A model generated the notes under the pieces. The model made no database searches. It was not told the DNA's origin and was given only the letters and a program-made list of their open reading frames with translations. From NCBI GenBank assembly GCA_050012675.1, contig JBEKGS010000011.1, forward strand, positions 1-64,000: 64,000 nt of DNA, read 5' to 3'. Origin of the DNA: Fen-455 sp050012675 (GTDB taxonomy: Bacteria > Actinomycetota > Acidimicrobiia > Acidimicrobiales > Bog-793). Numbering within the stretch: the first letter of the stretch is position 1; every line of letters begins with the position of its first letter. The translations under genes and the position numbers were made by a program. Below are positions 1 through 8,381 of this stretch, in pieces.

Positions 1-2
1 GT

Positions 3-77
3 GGTGGTGACCGGGCCTATTACGTGATGCCCGACCCAGACGGTGTAGACGAAGCCCTGCGTCGGCTGGGGTACTAG
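3..77 (+). CDS. C-terminal end of an unidentified protein (5' truncated by window edge)
   Basis: An open frame enters from the left edge and ends at a TAG. The 24 visible residues end in YYVMPDPDGVDEALRRLGY. Codon third positions are G/C-rich, as in the genuine genes nearby. The amphipathic tail would suit the last helix of a small regulator or enzyme, but no family can be assigned from so short a piece. The upstream sequence is needed to identify it. Confidence 0.45.
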   Translation, partial: GGDRAYYVMPDPDGVDEALRRLGY

Positions 78-599
78 TCCCGAGGGTCAGCCCGTCACAG
101 TGTCCCCTGTAGGCATTGTTGCCGACGGGCATGGAGCCGGTGACCGGGGTGCCCGCGGTGACTTCCGTACTCGACGGCGGTCCTCGCCAGTCGGATGGCC
201 TGTGTCCGCGGAGGTGTAGTAGCCGACGGGTGACCGGGTGTGCCGATGCCCTCGTTCCAAGGTTGAAGCCGTGGACCTAGGCAGTCAGCGCGGCGAAGTC
301 GTGGCACGGCTCAAAGTCGGGGGGCCACATGAAGGGCATCGTACGGCAAGCGGCCCGCGAGGTTAGGGGAAGAACCAGAGCACCGTGGGGGGCATTGGGT
401 TGTAGCCGATAGGCATCATCAGAACCAGAGACCCAAGGCCCAGAGAGCCCTTGCGGAGCGACATCCACCCCGGTAGCACGCTACGTAGGTAGGCTTTCAC
501 TCGTGGTGCCCGGCCTGACGGGATGATGGGTTTTAGCCAGGTTAGGGCGTGCGATAGGGCGTGTATTCGATAAATGAGCAGGTCAGGGGCTATGGACCT
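78..599. other. Non-coding or decayed stretch upstream of tRNA-Pro remnants
   Basis: No reading frame here has convincing codon bias or a recognisable product. On the minus strand three short stretches would read as related peptides (MPVGNN near 118-132, SPVGYY near 215-230, MPIGYN near 403-416). They do not share one frame, so if they derive from a repeat-containing gene it has been frameshifted. The stretch could also be the remains of an element once inserted at the adjacent tRNA-Pro locus. Confidence 0.4.
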
Positions 600-643
600 C
601 CTGCTCCCAAAGCAGGCGCGCTACCAAGCTGCGCTACGCCCCG
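595..643 (-). pseudogene. 5' half of a tRNA-Pro(TGG) gene, truncated after the variable loop
   Basis: Reading leftward from 643, the acceptor 5' strand CGGGGCG is followed by D-stem GCGC/GCGC, then anticodon stem CCTGC/GCAGG around loop TTTGGGA (anticodon TGG, proline), then variable region AGGTC. This matches bacterial tRNA-Pro to about position 48. The T-arm and the 3' acceptor strand are absent: the sequence after AGGTC has no GGTTCGAATCC-like T-loop and no properly spaced 3' partner. As written it cannot mature to a normal tRNA. It is either a remnant from recombination at this tRNA or a half whose other part lies elsewhere. Confidence 0.6.
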
Positions 644-694
644 TTGATTGTCTGAAACTTACATGACTGCGACGACCTGCCTTAGCTGTTGAGA

Positions 695-757
695 CGAGAT
701 TCGAAACTGCGACCTCCCGGGCCGAAAGCGGCGCGCCGCCAAACTGCGCTGCGCCAG
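695..757 (-). pseudogene. Degenerate tRNA-Pro-like copy with retained T-loop
   Basis: On the minus strand a stretch resembles the neighbouring tRNA-Pro half (by eye about 37 of 49 aligned positions). D-stem GCGC/GCGC, AGGTC variable region and T-loop TTCGAAT are kept. The anticodon stem lacks one base and does not pair well, and no acceptor 3' strand complements the 5' strand. The anticodon region contains CGG. I read it as a decayed proline tRNA copy between the half gene and tig, not a functional RNA. Confidence 0.45.
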
Positions 758-863
758 TCACTTCGTAACGCGACTCCGCGATCGTAGAGGCACAGCGCGT
801 CGAGCGACCGAAGCCGCGCGAGCCCCTCGAGTACCGGTGACGGGCGTCACTCCGTGAGCCCGG

Positions 864-869
864 TAGAGT
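864..869 (+). promoter_or_regulatory. Possible -10 box (TAGAGT) upstream of tig
   Basis: TAGAGT lies 11 nt before the preferred tig ATG at 881, and no Shine-Dalgarno sequence is visible between them. This suggests a very short leader. No convincing -35 element is seen. Confidence 0.3.
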
Positions 870-880
870 ACGACCGACCT

Positions 881-2296
881 ATGCGTTCTACTTCTGAAGC
901 CCTCGAGGGCAACCGAGTCAAGCTCACCGTCGAGGTCGACGAGGAGGAACTCAAAGGCGCGGTCGACGAGACCATTCGCCGTCTCCAGAAAGAGGTTGCC
1001 GTTCCCGGCTTTCGGCCGGGAAAGGTCCCTCGCCGACTGCTCGAGGTTCGTCTCGGTGCTCAAGCCATCCGGGCTGAGGTGATCCGTCACGCGCTCCCTG
1101 ACTACTACGCCCAGGCCGTCGAAGAGGCTGACATCGACACGATCGCGGCCCCGGAGATCGACATCACCTCCGGTGAGGACGCCGGGGCTCTTGCCTTCGA
1201 CGCTGTTGTAGAGGTGCGTCCGAAGGTATCGATCGCCGGTTACGAGGGTCTTGTCGTTACCATCCCGTCCGTTGAGCCGACCGAGGCAGAGATCGCCGCA
1301 CGGCTTGACCGGTTGCGCGAGCAATTCGCCCAGCTCAGCGAGGTCGAGCGCCCGGCTCGAGACGGTGATTTGGTCACCGTGGATCTGCAGGGAATTCGTG
1401 ACGGCGAGGTAGCCGATGGGCTGAGTGCAGATGACTTCGTGTACGAGGTGGGCACAGGCGGCATCGCCGAGGGCGCGGACGAGGAATTGCGGGGCAAGAA
1501 GGCGGGCGACATCGTCGAGATCGACGCCCCGCGGCTGCAGGGAGGCGCTGGCAAGCTGCGGCTTTTGGTTAAGCAGGTACGCGAGAAGGTGCTGCCGGAG
1601 GCGAACGACGAGTGGGCCTCGGATGCCTCGGAGTTCGACACGCTCGAGGAGTTGCGCGCCCACCTGGCCGCAGGCCTCACAAGCCTGAAGAAGCTCGAGG
1701 CCCGGCTCATTCTCCGCGAGCGGGTGGTCGACGCTCTGGCAGAGCTCGTCTCCGAGGAAATGCCGGAGACCCTCGTTGCCGCCGAAGCTGAGCGAGCCCG
1801 CGAGGCCCTCGCTCACCGCCTCGCGGAACGCGGCCTCACGATCGACCAGTACCTCGAGGCGTCCGGTCAGGACCCCAACGAGCTCGAAGCCGAGTTCGCC
1901 CGCCAGGCGGCCTCCCAGGTCCGGGCCGATCTTGCTCTGCGGGCACTGGCGGAAGCCGAGGAGATTGTCGTCGACGACAAGGAGCTCGCGGCCCAGGTCG
2001 AGCGCCTCGCCTCTCAGACCAATCAAGACGCTCGCAGCCTCGCGAGCCGCCTCGCCCGGACCGGTGGTCTCGAGCAGCTACGCTCAGATGTGAGGAACGA
2101 GAAAGCCGTCGCATGGCTGGTCAACTCCGTCGACATCGTCGACGAGCAAGGGGACCCGATGGATCGGACTTTGCTTCTCGAAGCGGCGGGCTCCGAGGAG
2201 GAGACTGCAGTTAGCACCGACGCCGAAGTGACGGACGGGGTTGTCGGGGTCGTGGACGAAGCTGCGCCCGACTCGGATGCGGGCAAGGAGGGCTGA
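881..2296 (+). CDS. tig: Trigger factor, ribosome-associated chaperone and peptidyl-prolyl isomerase
   Basis: Trigger factor binds the ribosomal exit tunnel and shields nascent chains. The N-terminal ribosome-binding domain carries the signature loop as FRPGKVPRR (about residues 48-56 from this start), followed by an FKBP-type PPIase domain (DGDLVTVDLQG region) and a helical C-terminal chaperone domain. The ATG at 881 gives the family-typical beginning MRSTSEALEGNRVKLTVEV; a GTG at 854 would add nine unsupported residues. The last ~45 residues form an acidic, disordered tail not needed by the fold. The gene leads the tig-clpP-clpX group, with clpP three bases downstream, linking nascent-chain folding with ClpXP proteolysis. 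Confidence 0.97.
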   Translation: MRSTSEALEGNRVKLTVEVDEEELKGAVDETIRRLQKEVAVPGFRPGKVPRRLLEVRLGAQAIRAEVIRHALPDYYAQAVEEADIDTIAAPEIDITSGEDAGALAFDAVVEVRPKVSIAGYEGLVVTIPSVEPTEAEIAARLDRLREQFAQLSEVERPARDGDLVTVDLQGIRDGEVADGLSADDFVYEVGTGGIAEGADEELRGKKAGDIVEIDAPRLQGGAGKLRLLVKQVREKVLPEANDEWASDASEFDTLEELRAHLAAGLTSLKKLEARLILRERVVDALAELVSEEMPETLVAAEAERAREALAHRLAERGLTIDQYLEASGQDPNELEAEFARQAASQVRADLALRALAEAEEIVVDDKELAAQVERLASQTNQDARSLASRLARTGGLEQLRSDVRNEKAVAWLVNSVDIVDEQGDPMDRTLLLEAAGSEEETAVSTDAEVTDGVVGVVDEAAPDSDAGKEG

Positions 2297-2299
2297 GGT

Positions 2300-2929
2300 T
2301 TGACCGCGCACGACTATCTCGTTCCCACTGTGGTCGAACAATCGCCGAGAGGAGAACGCGCCTACGACCTGTTCTCCCGACTGCTCCGCGAGCGGATCAT
2401 CTTCATCGGCACACCCATCGACGACACGATCGCGAACCTGGTCTGTGCGCAGATGTTGTTCCTCGAGTCGGAGGATCCCGAGAAGGACATCAACATCTAC
2501 ATCAACTCGCCCGGCGGCGATATCACCGCGTTGTTCGCGATTTACGACACACTTAAGTACGTGCGACCTGACAAGTCGACCTTCTGCTTTGGGCAGGCGG
2601 CGTCGGCCGCCGCCGTGCTGTTGGCCGCGGGCACCAAGGGCAAGAGGTTCGCGCTGCCACACGCCCGGATCCTGCTGCACCAGCCCTATGGGGGGGGCGG
2701 CGGGCAGGCGAGCGACATCGAGCTGCAGGCCAAGGAGATCTTAAGGATGCGCGATCTCCTGAACCAGATGCTCGCCAGCGACACGGGCCAGTCAGCCGAG
2801 CGGCTTCAGAAGGACACTGACAGGGACTTCATCATGGATGCCGAGGAAGCCAAGGAATACGGCATTATTGACGAAGTCATCACCAACAGGGAGGCCGTCG
2901 GCATCGCGGCGACCATCGGCGCAGCCTGA
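2300..2929 (+). CDS. clpP: ATP-dependent Clp protease proteolytic subunit
   Basis: ClpP is the serine peptidase that forms the tetradecameric chamber fed by ClpX or ClpC. The catalytic triad is visible as Ser102 (GQAAS), His127 (LLHQP) and Asp176 (TDRD). The start is a TTG preceded at good spacing by AAGGAGGG, which lies within the end of tig. The sequence most resembles actinobacterial ClpP2 (QAASAAAVLLAAGTKGKR and the QAKEILRMRDLL segment). Most actinobacteria carry a clpP1-clpP2 tandem, but only one copy is present between tig and clpX. A Gly-rich stretch follows the catalytic His. A partner ClpP would have to be encoded outside this window. Confidence 0.97.
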   Translation: MTAHDYLVPTVVEQSPRGERAYDLFSRLLRERIIFIGTPIDDTIANLVCAQMLFLESEDPEKDINIYINSPGGDITALFAIYDTLKYVRPDKSTFCFGQAASAAAVLLAAGTKGKRFALPHARILLHQPYGGGGGQASDIELQAKEILRMRDLLNQMLASDTGQSAERLQKDTDRDFIMDAEEAKEYGIIDEVITNREAVGIAATIGAA

Positions 2930-2944
2930 GCTACGGGAGACGAT

Positions 2945-4222
2945 GTGGCCAAGTTCGGGGACGGTGGAGAGCTAGTCAAGTGCAGCTTCTGCGGCAAGTC
3001 GCAGAAGCAGGTCAAGAAACTGATCGCCGGGCCAGGCGTCTACATCTGCGACGAGTGCATCGAACTGTGCAACGACATCATCGAAGAGGAATTGTCGGAG
3101 CCGACGGAGGTCCGTTTCGAGGACCTTCCCAAGCCGAGGGAGATCTTCGACTTCCTGAACGACTACGTGGTCGGTCAGGAGCAGGCGAAGAAGATCCTCT
3201 CCGTCGCGGTTTACAACCACTACAAGCGGGTGCAGGCGGGCGCCTACCGGGACGGCGACGTCGAGATCGCCAAGTCCAACATCCTTCTTCTCGGTCCGAC
3301 CGGGTGCGGCAAGACCCTTTTGGCCCAGACGCTCGCGCGCATGTTGAACGTGCCGTTCGCGATCGCCGACGCGACGGCACTGACCGAAGCGGGTTACGTG
3401 GGCGAGGACGTGGAGAACATCCTGCTCAAGCTGATCCAGGCCGCTGACTACGACGTCAAGAAGGCAGAGACCGGGATCATCTACATCGACGAGATCGACA
3501 AGATCGCCCGCAAGAGCGAGAACCCTTCGATCACGCGAGACGTCTCGGGCGAAGGAGTCCAGCAGGCTCTGTTGAAGATTCTCGAGGGCACGACGGCATC
3601 GGTGCCCCCCCAGGGCGGCCGCAAGCACCCCCACCAGGAATTCATCCAGATCGACACGACGAACATCCTGTTCGTCTGCGGCGGGGCCTTCGCCGGGTTG
3701 GACAAGATCATTGAGAACCGCATCGGCCGTGCCGGGATTGGCTTCCGGGCGGACGTGCGTCACTCAAAGCACCGCGAAGAGGGCGAGGTCCTCATGCAGG
3801 TCCTGCCCGAGGACCTGCTCAAGTTCGGCCTCATCCCCGAGTTCGTCGGCCGCCTTCCCGTGATAGGGGCGGTCCGCAGCCTCGACGAGGAGGCGCTCGT
3901 CCGCATCCTCGTCGAGCCCAAGAATGCCCTGGTGAAGCAGTTCCACCGGGTGTTCGAGCTCGACAACGTCGAGCTGGAGCTGACCGACGATGCTCTGGAC
4001 GCGGTCGCCCAGCAGGCGATGCTGCGGGGCACGGGCGCCAGGGGCTTGCGGGCGATCCTCGAAGAGGTCCTTCTCGAGGTCATGTACGACCTGCCGAGCC
4101 GCGAGGACATCGGGCGCTGCGTGGTCGACAAGTCCGTCGTGCTGCAGCGGGTCGCCCCGAGCCTGGTTCCCCGCACGACCGGCCAGGAGAAGACCGAGCG
4201 CTCGCGCCGCGCAGCTTCCTGA
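2945..4222 (+). CDS. clpX: ATP-dependent Clp protease ATP-binding subunit ClpX
   Basis: ClpX is the AAA+ unfoldase that recognises substrates and threads them into ClpP. An N-terminal zinc-binding domain has Cys13, Cys16, Cys35 and Cys38. Walker A is GPTGCGKT (117-124), Walker B ends in Asp182-Glu183, the pore loop contains GYVG (150-153), an RKH loop is present, and sensor 2 is in GARGLR. At 425 aa the length is normal. The GTG start at 2945 gives MAKFGDGGELVKC and follows a GGGAGA ribosome-binding site. It lies 15 bp after clpP, so the two are likely co-transcribed. Confidence 0.98.
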   Translation: MAKFGDGGELVKCSFCGKSQKQVKKLIAGPGVYICDECIELCNDIIEEELSEPTEVRFEDLPKPREIFDFLNDYVVGQEQAKKILSVAVYNHYKRVQAGAYRDGDVEIAKSNILLLGPTGCGKTLLAQTLARMLNVPFAIADATALTEAGYVGEDVENILLKLIQAADYDVKKAETGIIYIDEIDKIARKSENPSITRDVSGEGVQQALLKILEGTTASVPPQGGRKHPHQEFIQIDTTNILFVCGGAFAGLDKIIENRIGRAGIGFRADVRHSKHREEGEVLMQVLPEDLLKFGLIPEFVGRLPVIGAVRSLDEEALVRILVEPKNALVKQFHRVFELDNVELELTDDALDAVAQQAMLRGTGARGLRAILEEVLLEVMYDLPSREDIGRCVVDKSVVLQRVAPSLVPRTTGQEKTERSRRAAS

Positions 4223-4250
4223 GCCGCCCGCGTTCGCCAGCCTTTGAGGC

Positions 4251-5630
4251 GTGTCCCAGTCTGACCACCAGTTCGGACTCCCTGCCGAACCCCCTTTGCT
4301 CCCGGTGCCGGGTGCGGGAACGCCCTCGCTCGGCGAGACCCTTGCCTGGCTCGACCGCCATGTGAACCTGGAGGCGATCGAATCAGGTCGCGCCGGGCGC
4401 CTAGGCCTGCCGAGCCTCGAACGCATCGGCGCGCTCGTGGGTGCGCTGGGCGATCCGCAGGCGACGTATCCCATCGTCCACGTGACCGGGACGAACGGCA
4501 AGGGCTCGACATCGCGGATGACCGCGGCGATTCTCCAGGCCTGCGGGCTGTCGGTCGGTACCTACATGAGCCCGCACCTGGAACGAATCAACGAGAGGCT
4601 CCAGTTCGATGGCTCCGAGATCAGTGACGAGTCGTTCGTGAGCGTGCTCGGCACCGTGGCGGAGATCGAACGCTTTCTCGGAATCAGGGCGACCTGGTTC
4701 GAGCTCGTGACGGCGGCCGCCTACGCCTGGTTCGCCGACGTGGCCGCACAGGCGGTCGTGGTCGAGGTCGGCCTTGGTGGGCGCTTTGACGCGACAAACG
4801 TCGGCCACGCGGACGTGGCGGTGGTGACCAACGTCGAGCTCGATCACACCCAGATACTCGGGACGACGCGGGAGGCGATCGCGGCCGAGAAGTCCGGGAT
4901 CATAAAGAGCGGTTCGCTTCTTGTGCTCGGTGAACAGGACCCGTCCGTCTCGGCCATCTTCGAGGCCGAGGCCGAGCAGGTCGGGGCGCGGGCTATCTGG
5001 CGGAGGGGCACGGAATTCGGCTGCAGTTCGAATCGGCTCGCGGTCGGGGGACGCCTGGTCGACCTTTGGACACCGCTCGGGCGCTTCAGCGAGGTGCCCC
5101 TCGCCCTTCACGGTGCGCACCAGGCCGACAACGCCGCCTGCGCGGTGGCCGCTGCGCAGGCTTTCCTCGGCACGACCATCGAAGAGGACACCGTCTGCGA
5201 GGCGCTCGCCACGGTCAAGGTGCCAGGCAGGCTCGAGGTCGTTCGCCGCCGTCCCCTTGTCGTGCTCGACGGCGCCCACAACCCAGCCGGGGCGGCCTCG
5301 GCGGGCCAGGCGCTCAAGGAGGACTTCGTCGCCGCGCGCCGGGTGATCGTCGTCATGGGCTGCCTTCGCGGGCGCGATCCCGGGGAGCTGCTGTCCGCGC
5401 TCGGGCCCGATCGAATCGCCGCGGTCGTGGCCTGCAGGCCCCCTTCTCCCCGGGCGCAGGAGCCTTCGCACGTCGTCGAAGCAGCGCAGGCCCTCGGCCT
5501 AGTGGCCGAGGAATCAGGGACGACCGCCGAGGCGCTGGAAAGGGCACTCGAGCTCGCGGGCCGCGATGACCTCGTGCTGGTGACGGGCTCCCTGTATGTC
5601 GTAGGAGCGGCCCGCACGGCGCTCTTCTGA
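4251..5630 (+). CDS. folC: Bifunctional folylpolyglutamate / dihydrofolate synthase
   Basis: FolC adds glutamate to folates, and in most bacteria also joins dihydropteroate to glutamate. The Mur-ligase-type ATP site GTNGKGS is at residues 80-86, followed by SPHL (folate/ATP-loop region), and the C-terminal domain carries DGAHNP. The length (459 aa) is usual. The GTG start has only a weak GAGG upstream, and about 40 N-terminal residues before the FolC core are poorly conserved, so a slightly later start cannot be excluded. It follows clpX by 28 bp. GC-rich CCCCGGGG motifs just after the stop may act as a terminator before ndk. Confidence 0.95.
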   Translation: MSQSDHQFGLPAEPPLLPVPGAGTPSLGETLAWLDRHVNLEAIESGRAGRLGLPSLERIGALVGALGDPQATYPIVHVTGTNGKGSTSRMTAAILQACGLSVGTYMSPHLERINERLQFDGSEISDESFVSVLGTVAEIERFLGIRATWFELVTAAAYAWFADVAAQAVVVEVGLGGRFDATNVGHADVAVVTNVELDHTQILGTTREAIAAEKSGIIKSGSLLVLGEQDPSVSAIFEAEAEQVGARAIWRRGTEFGCSSNRLAVGGRLVDLWTPLGRFSEVPLALHGAHQADNAACAVAAAQAFLGTTIEEDTVCEALATVKVPGRLEVVRRRPLVVLDGAHNPAGAASAGQALKEDFVAARRVIVVMGCLRGRDPGELLSALGPDRIAAVVACRPPSPRAQEPSHVVEAAQALGLVAEESGTTAEALERALELAGRDDLVLVTGSLYVVGAARTALF

Positions 5631-5678
5631 CCGGCACGCCCCCGGGGCTGCAGATTGCCCGCCTGACCCCGGGGCGAT

Positions 5679-5684
5679 TAGCGT
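5679..5684 (+). promoter_or_regulatory. -10 box (TAGCGT) for ndk
   Basis: TAGCGT ends 8 nt before the ndk GTG, and no ribosome-binding site lies between them. This fits a near-leaderless transcript. Confidence 0.4.
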
Positions 5685-5692
5685 CGCCGCCC

Positions 5693-6103
5693 GTGGAGCG
5701 CACCCTTGTCATCTGCAAGCCCGACGCTGTCGAGCGCGGTCTCGTCGGCGAGATCATCGGCCGGCTCGAGCGAAAGGGCCTCAGCATCGTGGCGGCCGAC
5801 CTGCGCGTCATCAGCGCCGAGACTGCCGGCCGGCACTACGCGGAGCACGTCGGAAAGCCCTTTTACGCTGACCTGGTCGATTTCATCGGGCGCGGCCCGG
5901 CCATGGTCATAGTCGTGGCCGGCCCTCCGGGCACCTGGAAGATCGTGCGGACGCTCATGGGGCCAACCAATCCTGCCGACGCGCCGGCCGGCACGATCCG
6001 GGGGGACCTGGCGACCGAGATGACCGAGAACCTCATCCACGGCTCGGACGGCCCCGAATCGGCTGCCCGGGAGATCGAGATCTTCTTTCCCGGACTGGCC
6101 TGA
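5693..6103 (+). CDS. ndk: Nucleoside diphosphate kinase
   Basis: Ndk transfers the gamma-phosphate of ATP to NDPs through a phosphohistidine. The active-site histidine is His116 in NLIHGSD. The substrate loop GTIRGD and the opening MERTLVICKPDAVERG are canonical, and 136 aa is the normal bacterial length. The GTG start aligns with family N termini. It sits between folC and a nitroreductase-like gene; in many actinobacteria ndk likewise follows folC. Confidence 0.97.
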   Translation: MERTLVICKPDAVERGLVGEIIGRLERKGLSIVAADLRVISAETAGRHYAEHVGKPFYADLVDFIGRGPAMVIVVAGPPGTWKIVRTLMGPTNPADAPAGTIRGDLATEMTENLIHGSDGPESAAREIEIFFPGLA

Positions 6104-6162
6104 GCCCAGAAGCTCGTGAGCCCGCTCCGGCGTCCTGCGGCACCCGACTGAGGGGAGCGGAG

Positions 6163-6675
6163 GTGAGCGGGCGCGAGGAGTTCCGCCGTCGGCTGTACAA
6201 AGACGGGCGTCCGAACCGCTTGGCACGTGTGGCGAACCGGATAACGGCTTGGCTCCACTCGGCGGGCATCTGGCCGCAGCGCTACGTGACCCTCGAGATA
6301 CGCGGCCGTCGCAGCGGCCGCGCCATCAAGTTCCCTCTCGTGATGGCGGACTACGAGGGCGACCGCTATCTGGTGTCCATGCTCGGAAACGACGTGAACT
6401 GGGTGCACAACGTCCTGGCAGCGGGAGGTGAAGCCGTCCTCCACCATGGCCGGCGCGAGCGCGTGCGTCTCACCCTGGTGGATGTCAAGAATCGTCCCCC
6501 CATAATCCGCCGTTACCTGGACTGTGCGCCAGGGGCCCGGCCTCACGTCCCGGTGGACCGTGGCGCGTCCCTCGAAGCCTTCGCGGAGATTGCTCCCCGG
6601 ATACCTGTGTTTCGCGTCGACTCGACGGACCGCCTGTCGCAGGTTCGGAGGGGCTCCGGACTAGACGCGGACTAG
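6163..6675 (+). CDS. Deazaflavin (F420)-dependent nitroreductase-family protein (DUF385/Ddn-like)
   Basis: The segment RYVTLEIRGRRSGRAIKFPLV, followed by GDRYLVSMLGNDVNWVHNV, matches the split-barrel DUF385 family. Characterised actinobacterial members use reduced F420 to reduce quinones or nitro compounds. The 170-aa size is typical. The GTG start follows a GAGCGGAG site. Its stop codon shares four bases (CTAG, 6672-6675) with the stop of the convergent cydC. The physiological substrate cannot be predicted from sequence; proximity to the cytochrome bd genes is suggestive only. Confidence 0.85.
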   Translation: MSGREEFRRRLYKDGRPNRLARVANRITAWLHSAGIWPQRYVTLEIRGRRSGRAIKFPLVMADYEGDRYLVSMLGNDVNWVHNVLAAGGEAVLHHGRRERVRLTLVDVKNRPPIIRRYLDCAPGARPHVPVDRGASLEAFAEIAPRIPVFRVDSTDRLSQVRRGSGLDAD

Positions 6676-8381
6676 GCGGTGGGGTCTCGCGAAGAGCGAC
6701 TGACCACACGACCGCTGTCGATGACGTCGACCTCGTCGAAGGCTGCGAGTTCGTCGAGCCGGTGGGTGACATAAAGGAGACTTTTGCCTGCTGTTGTGGC
6801 GAAGACGTCGCTCAAGAGCCGCTCAGCCGTGGCCTCGTCCAGGCCCGAGGTCGCCTCGTCCAAGACGAGGATCGGTGTCCGTGCCAAAAGAGCCCGGGCC
6901 AGAGCGAGCCGCTGTCGTTGGCCGCCCGAGAGCTGAGCACCCTGCTCGCCGACCTTGGTGTCGAGGCCGTCCGGCAGTGAGTCGATCCAGGCACCGAGTT
7001 GAGCCGTCCGGGCCGCCTGGATGATCTCGGCCTCGCTCGCCTGTGGACGGGCGAGCGAGATGTTCCCGCGTATCGTCGTGTTGAACAGGTGGGTGTCCTG
7101 GGCGACCCAGGCGATGACGCGGCGGGGTGACTCCTGGCAGAGGCGGTCCAGGGAAGTTCCCCCCAAGGTGGCCTCGCCGCTCTCGAGCGACCAGAAGCGC
7201 AGCAGCGTGTTGACGACGCTCGACTTGCCAGCCCCGCTCGGTCCGACGAGGGCTACGCGTCGTCCCGGAGAGACCGACAAGTCGAGGCCGTCGAGGGCCC
7301 ACGGGTGATCGGCCCCGTAGCGGAGGTGCGCGTCCTCGAGGGCGATCTCGGTCCCGCTGGGCTCCGGCGCGGGGTCTTCGGGGTCATGAACAGGCACCGG
7401 GAGGATGGCCAGGTCGAGCACGCGGCGCGCGGTCGCGAGGTGGTGCGAGAGCCTCGACACGGCATCTGCCACCGGCACGACCATCTCGAAGGCGCCGAGT
7501 GCCACAAGCGGCAGGACCGCCAGCATGTAACCCGGGAGCGTGTGATCGCCGACCGCCGGGACCGCGACCGCCAACAGGCCGATGACCGAGATTCCCGCCA
7601 ACGCCACCGCCAGGCCGGAAACGGCGCCGGCCGTCCACGAGCGGCGGCGCGCCAATTTGACCAAGGCCTCGTCGTCAGCGAGAGCCCGTTCGAGGTACTC
7701 CTCGTCGCGCCCGAACGCCACCAGGTCACCAGCTCCCCGGAGGAGCTCGACGACATCGGCCGACAGCTCCCCCCTGAGCGCCGCCTCCCGCGCTCCCAGC
7801 CCGCCCTGGCGTCTCCAGGCGACCGCCGATGTGAGGCACAGCGCCCCGGCCAGGCACACCCCGAGGACCAGACCGCCGGGCGGCAGGATGATCGCGATCA
7901 GCACTGTGGCGAACACGGAGCTGGCGACGCCGACCAGCACCGGCGAGACGCCTCGCAAGGCGAGGTCCTGTAGGGAGTCGACGTCAGCGGTCGCCCGGGA
8001 CAGCAGGTCGCCGCTTCGCCACTGGCCGAGGGCTGCGGGGGTCCGTGGCTCGACCTCGTCGTAGAGCCACAGCCGCAGGCGCCCTATCGCACCCAGTGCC
8101 GAGTCGTGGCCGAAGAGGCGCTCGCCGTAACGCAAAGGCCCGCGGCCGAGGGCGAGAATCTGCACGCCTGCCATGAGCACGGTCAGTGTGTAGATAGGGG
8201 GGCGGAGCGCGGCCCTGTCGATGAGGGCGCCCGAGCAGGCCATGAGGGCGACGGTGCTGATGGCGGCGCCGGCCCCGAGGCCGAGTGAGAGCAGGAAGCG
8301 TCCCCGCGGCGGCGCGGCTATGTCGGCCAGCGCCCGTAGCGTGGCCACGGCTGAGTGCCGCGGGGTCTCGGGGACGCTCAC
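6672..8381 (-). CDS. cydC: ABC exporter subunit CydC (cytochrome bd assembly)
   Basis: CydC pairs with CydD in an inner-membrane ABC exporter of reduced thiols (and implicated in heme handling) that is needed for cytochrome bd maturation. An N-terminal six-helix transmembrane domain is followed by a nucleotide-binding domain with Walker A GPSGAGKS (Lys386), signature LSGGQRQR and Walker B LVLDEATSGLD. The chosen GTG at 8381 overlaps the cydD stop as GTGA, indicating translational coupling. A longer in-frame reading would begin inside cydD with an Arg/Pro-rich stretch that looks artefactual. The gene ends four bases into the convergent nitroreductase gene. Confidence 0.93.
   Translation of the reverse strand: MSVPETPRHSAVATLRALADIAAPPRGRFLLSLGLGAGAAISTVALMACSGALIDRAALRPPIYTLTVLMAGVQILALGRGPLRYGERLFGHDSALGAIGRLRLWLYDEVEPRTPAALGQWRSGDLLSRATADVDSLQDLALRGVSPVLVGVASSVFATVLIAIILPPGGLVLGVCLAGALCLTSAVAWRRQGGLGAREAALRGELSADVVELLRGAGDLVAFGRDEEYLERALADDEALVKLARRRSWTAGAVSGLAVALAGISVIGLLAVAVPAVGDHTLPGYMLAVLPLVALGAFEMVVPVADAVSRLSHHLATARRVLDLAILPVPVHDPEDPAPEPSGTEIALEDAHLRYGADHPWALDGLDLSVSPGRRVALVGPSGAGKSSVVNTLLRFWSLESGEATLGGTSLDRLCQESPRRVIAWVAQDTHLFNTTIRGNISLARPQASEAEIIQAARTAQLGAWIDSLPDGLDTKVGEQGAQLSGGQRQRLALARALLARTPILVLDEATSGLDEATAERLLSDVFATTAGKSLLYVTHRLDELAAFDEVDVIDSGRVVSRSSRDPTA

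Noticed and set aside
758..2026. Long minus-strand open frame opposite tig
   Set aside because: It is a shadow of trigger factor with no ribosome-binding site and no recognisable product.
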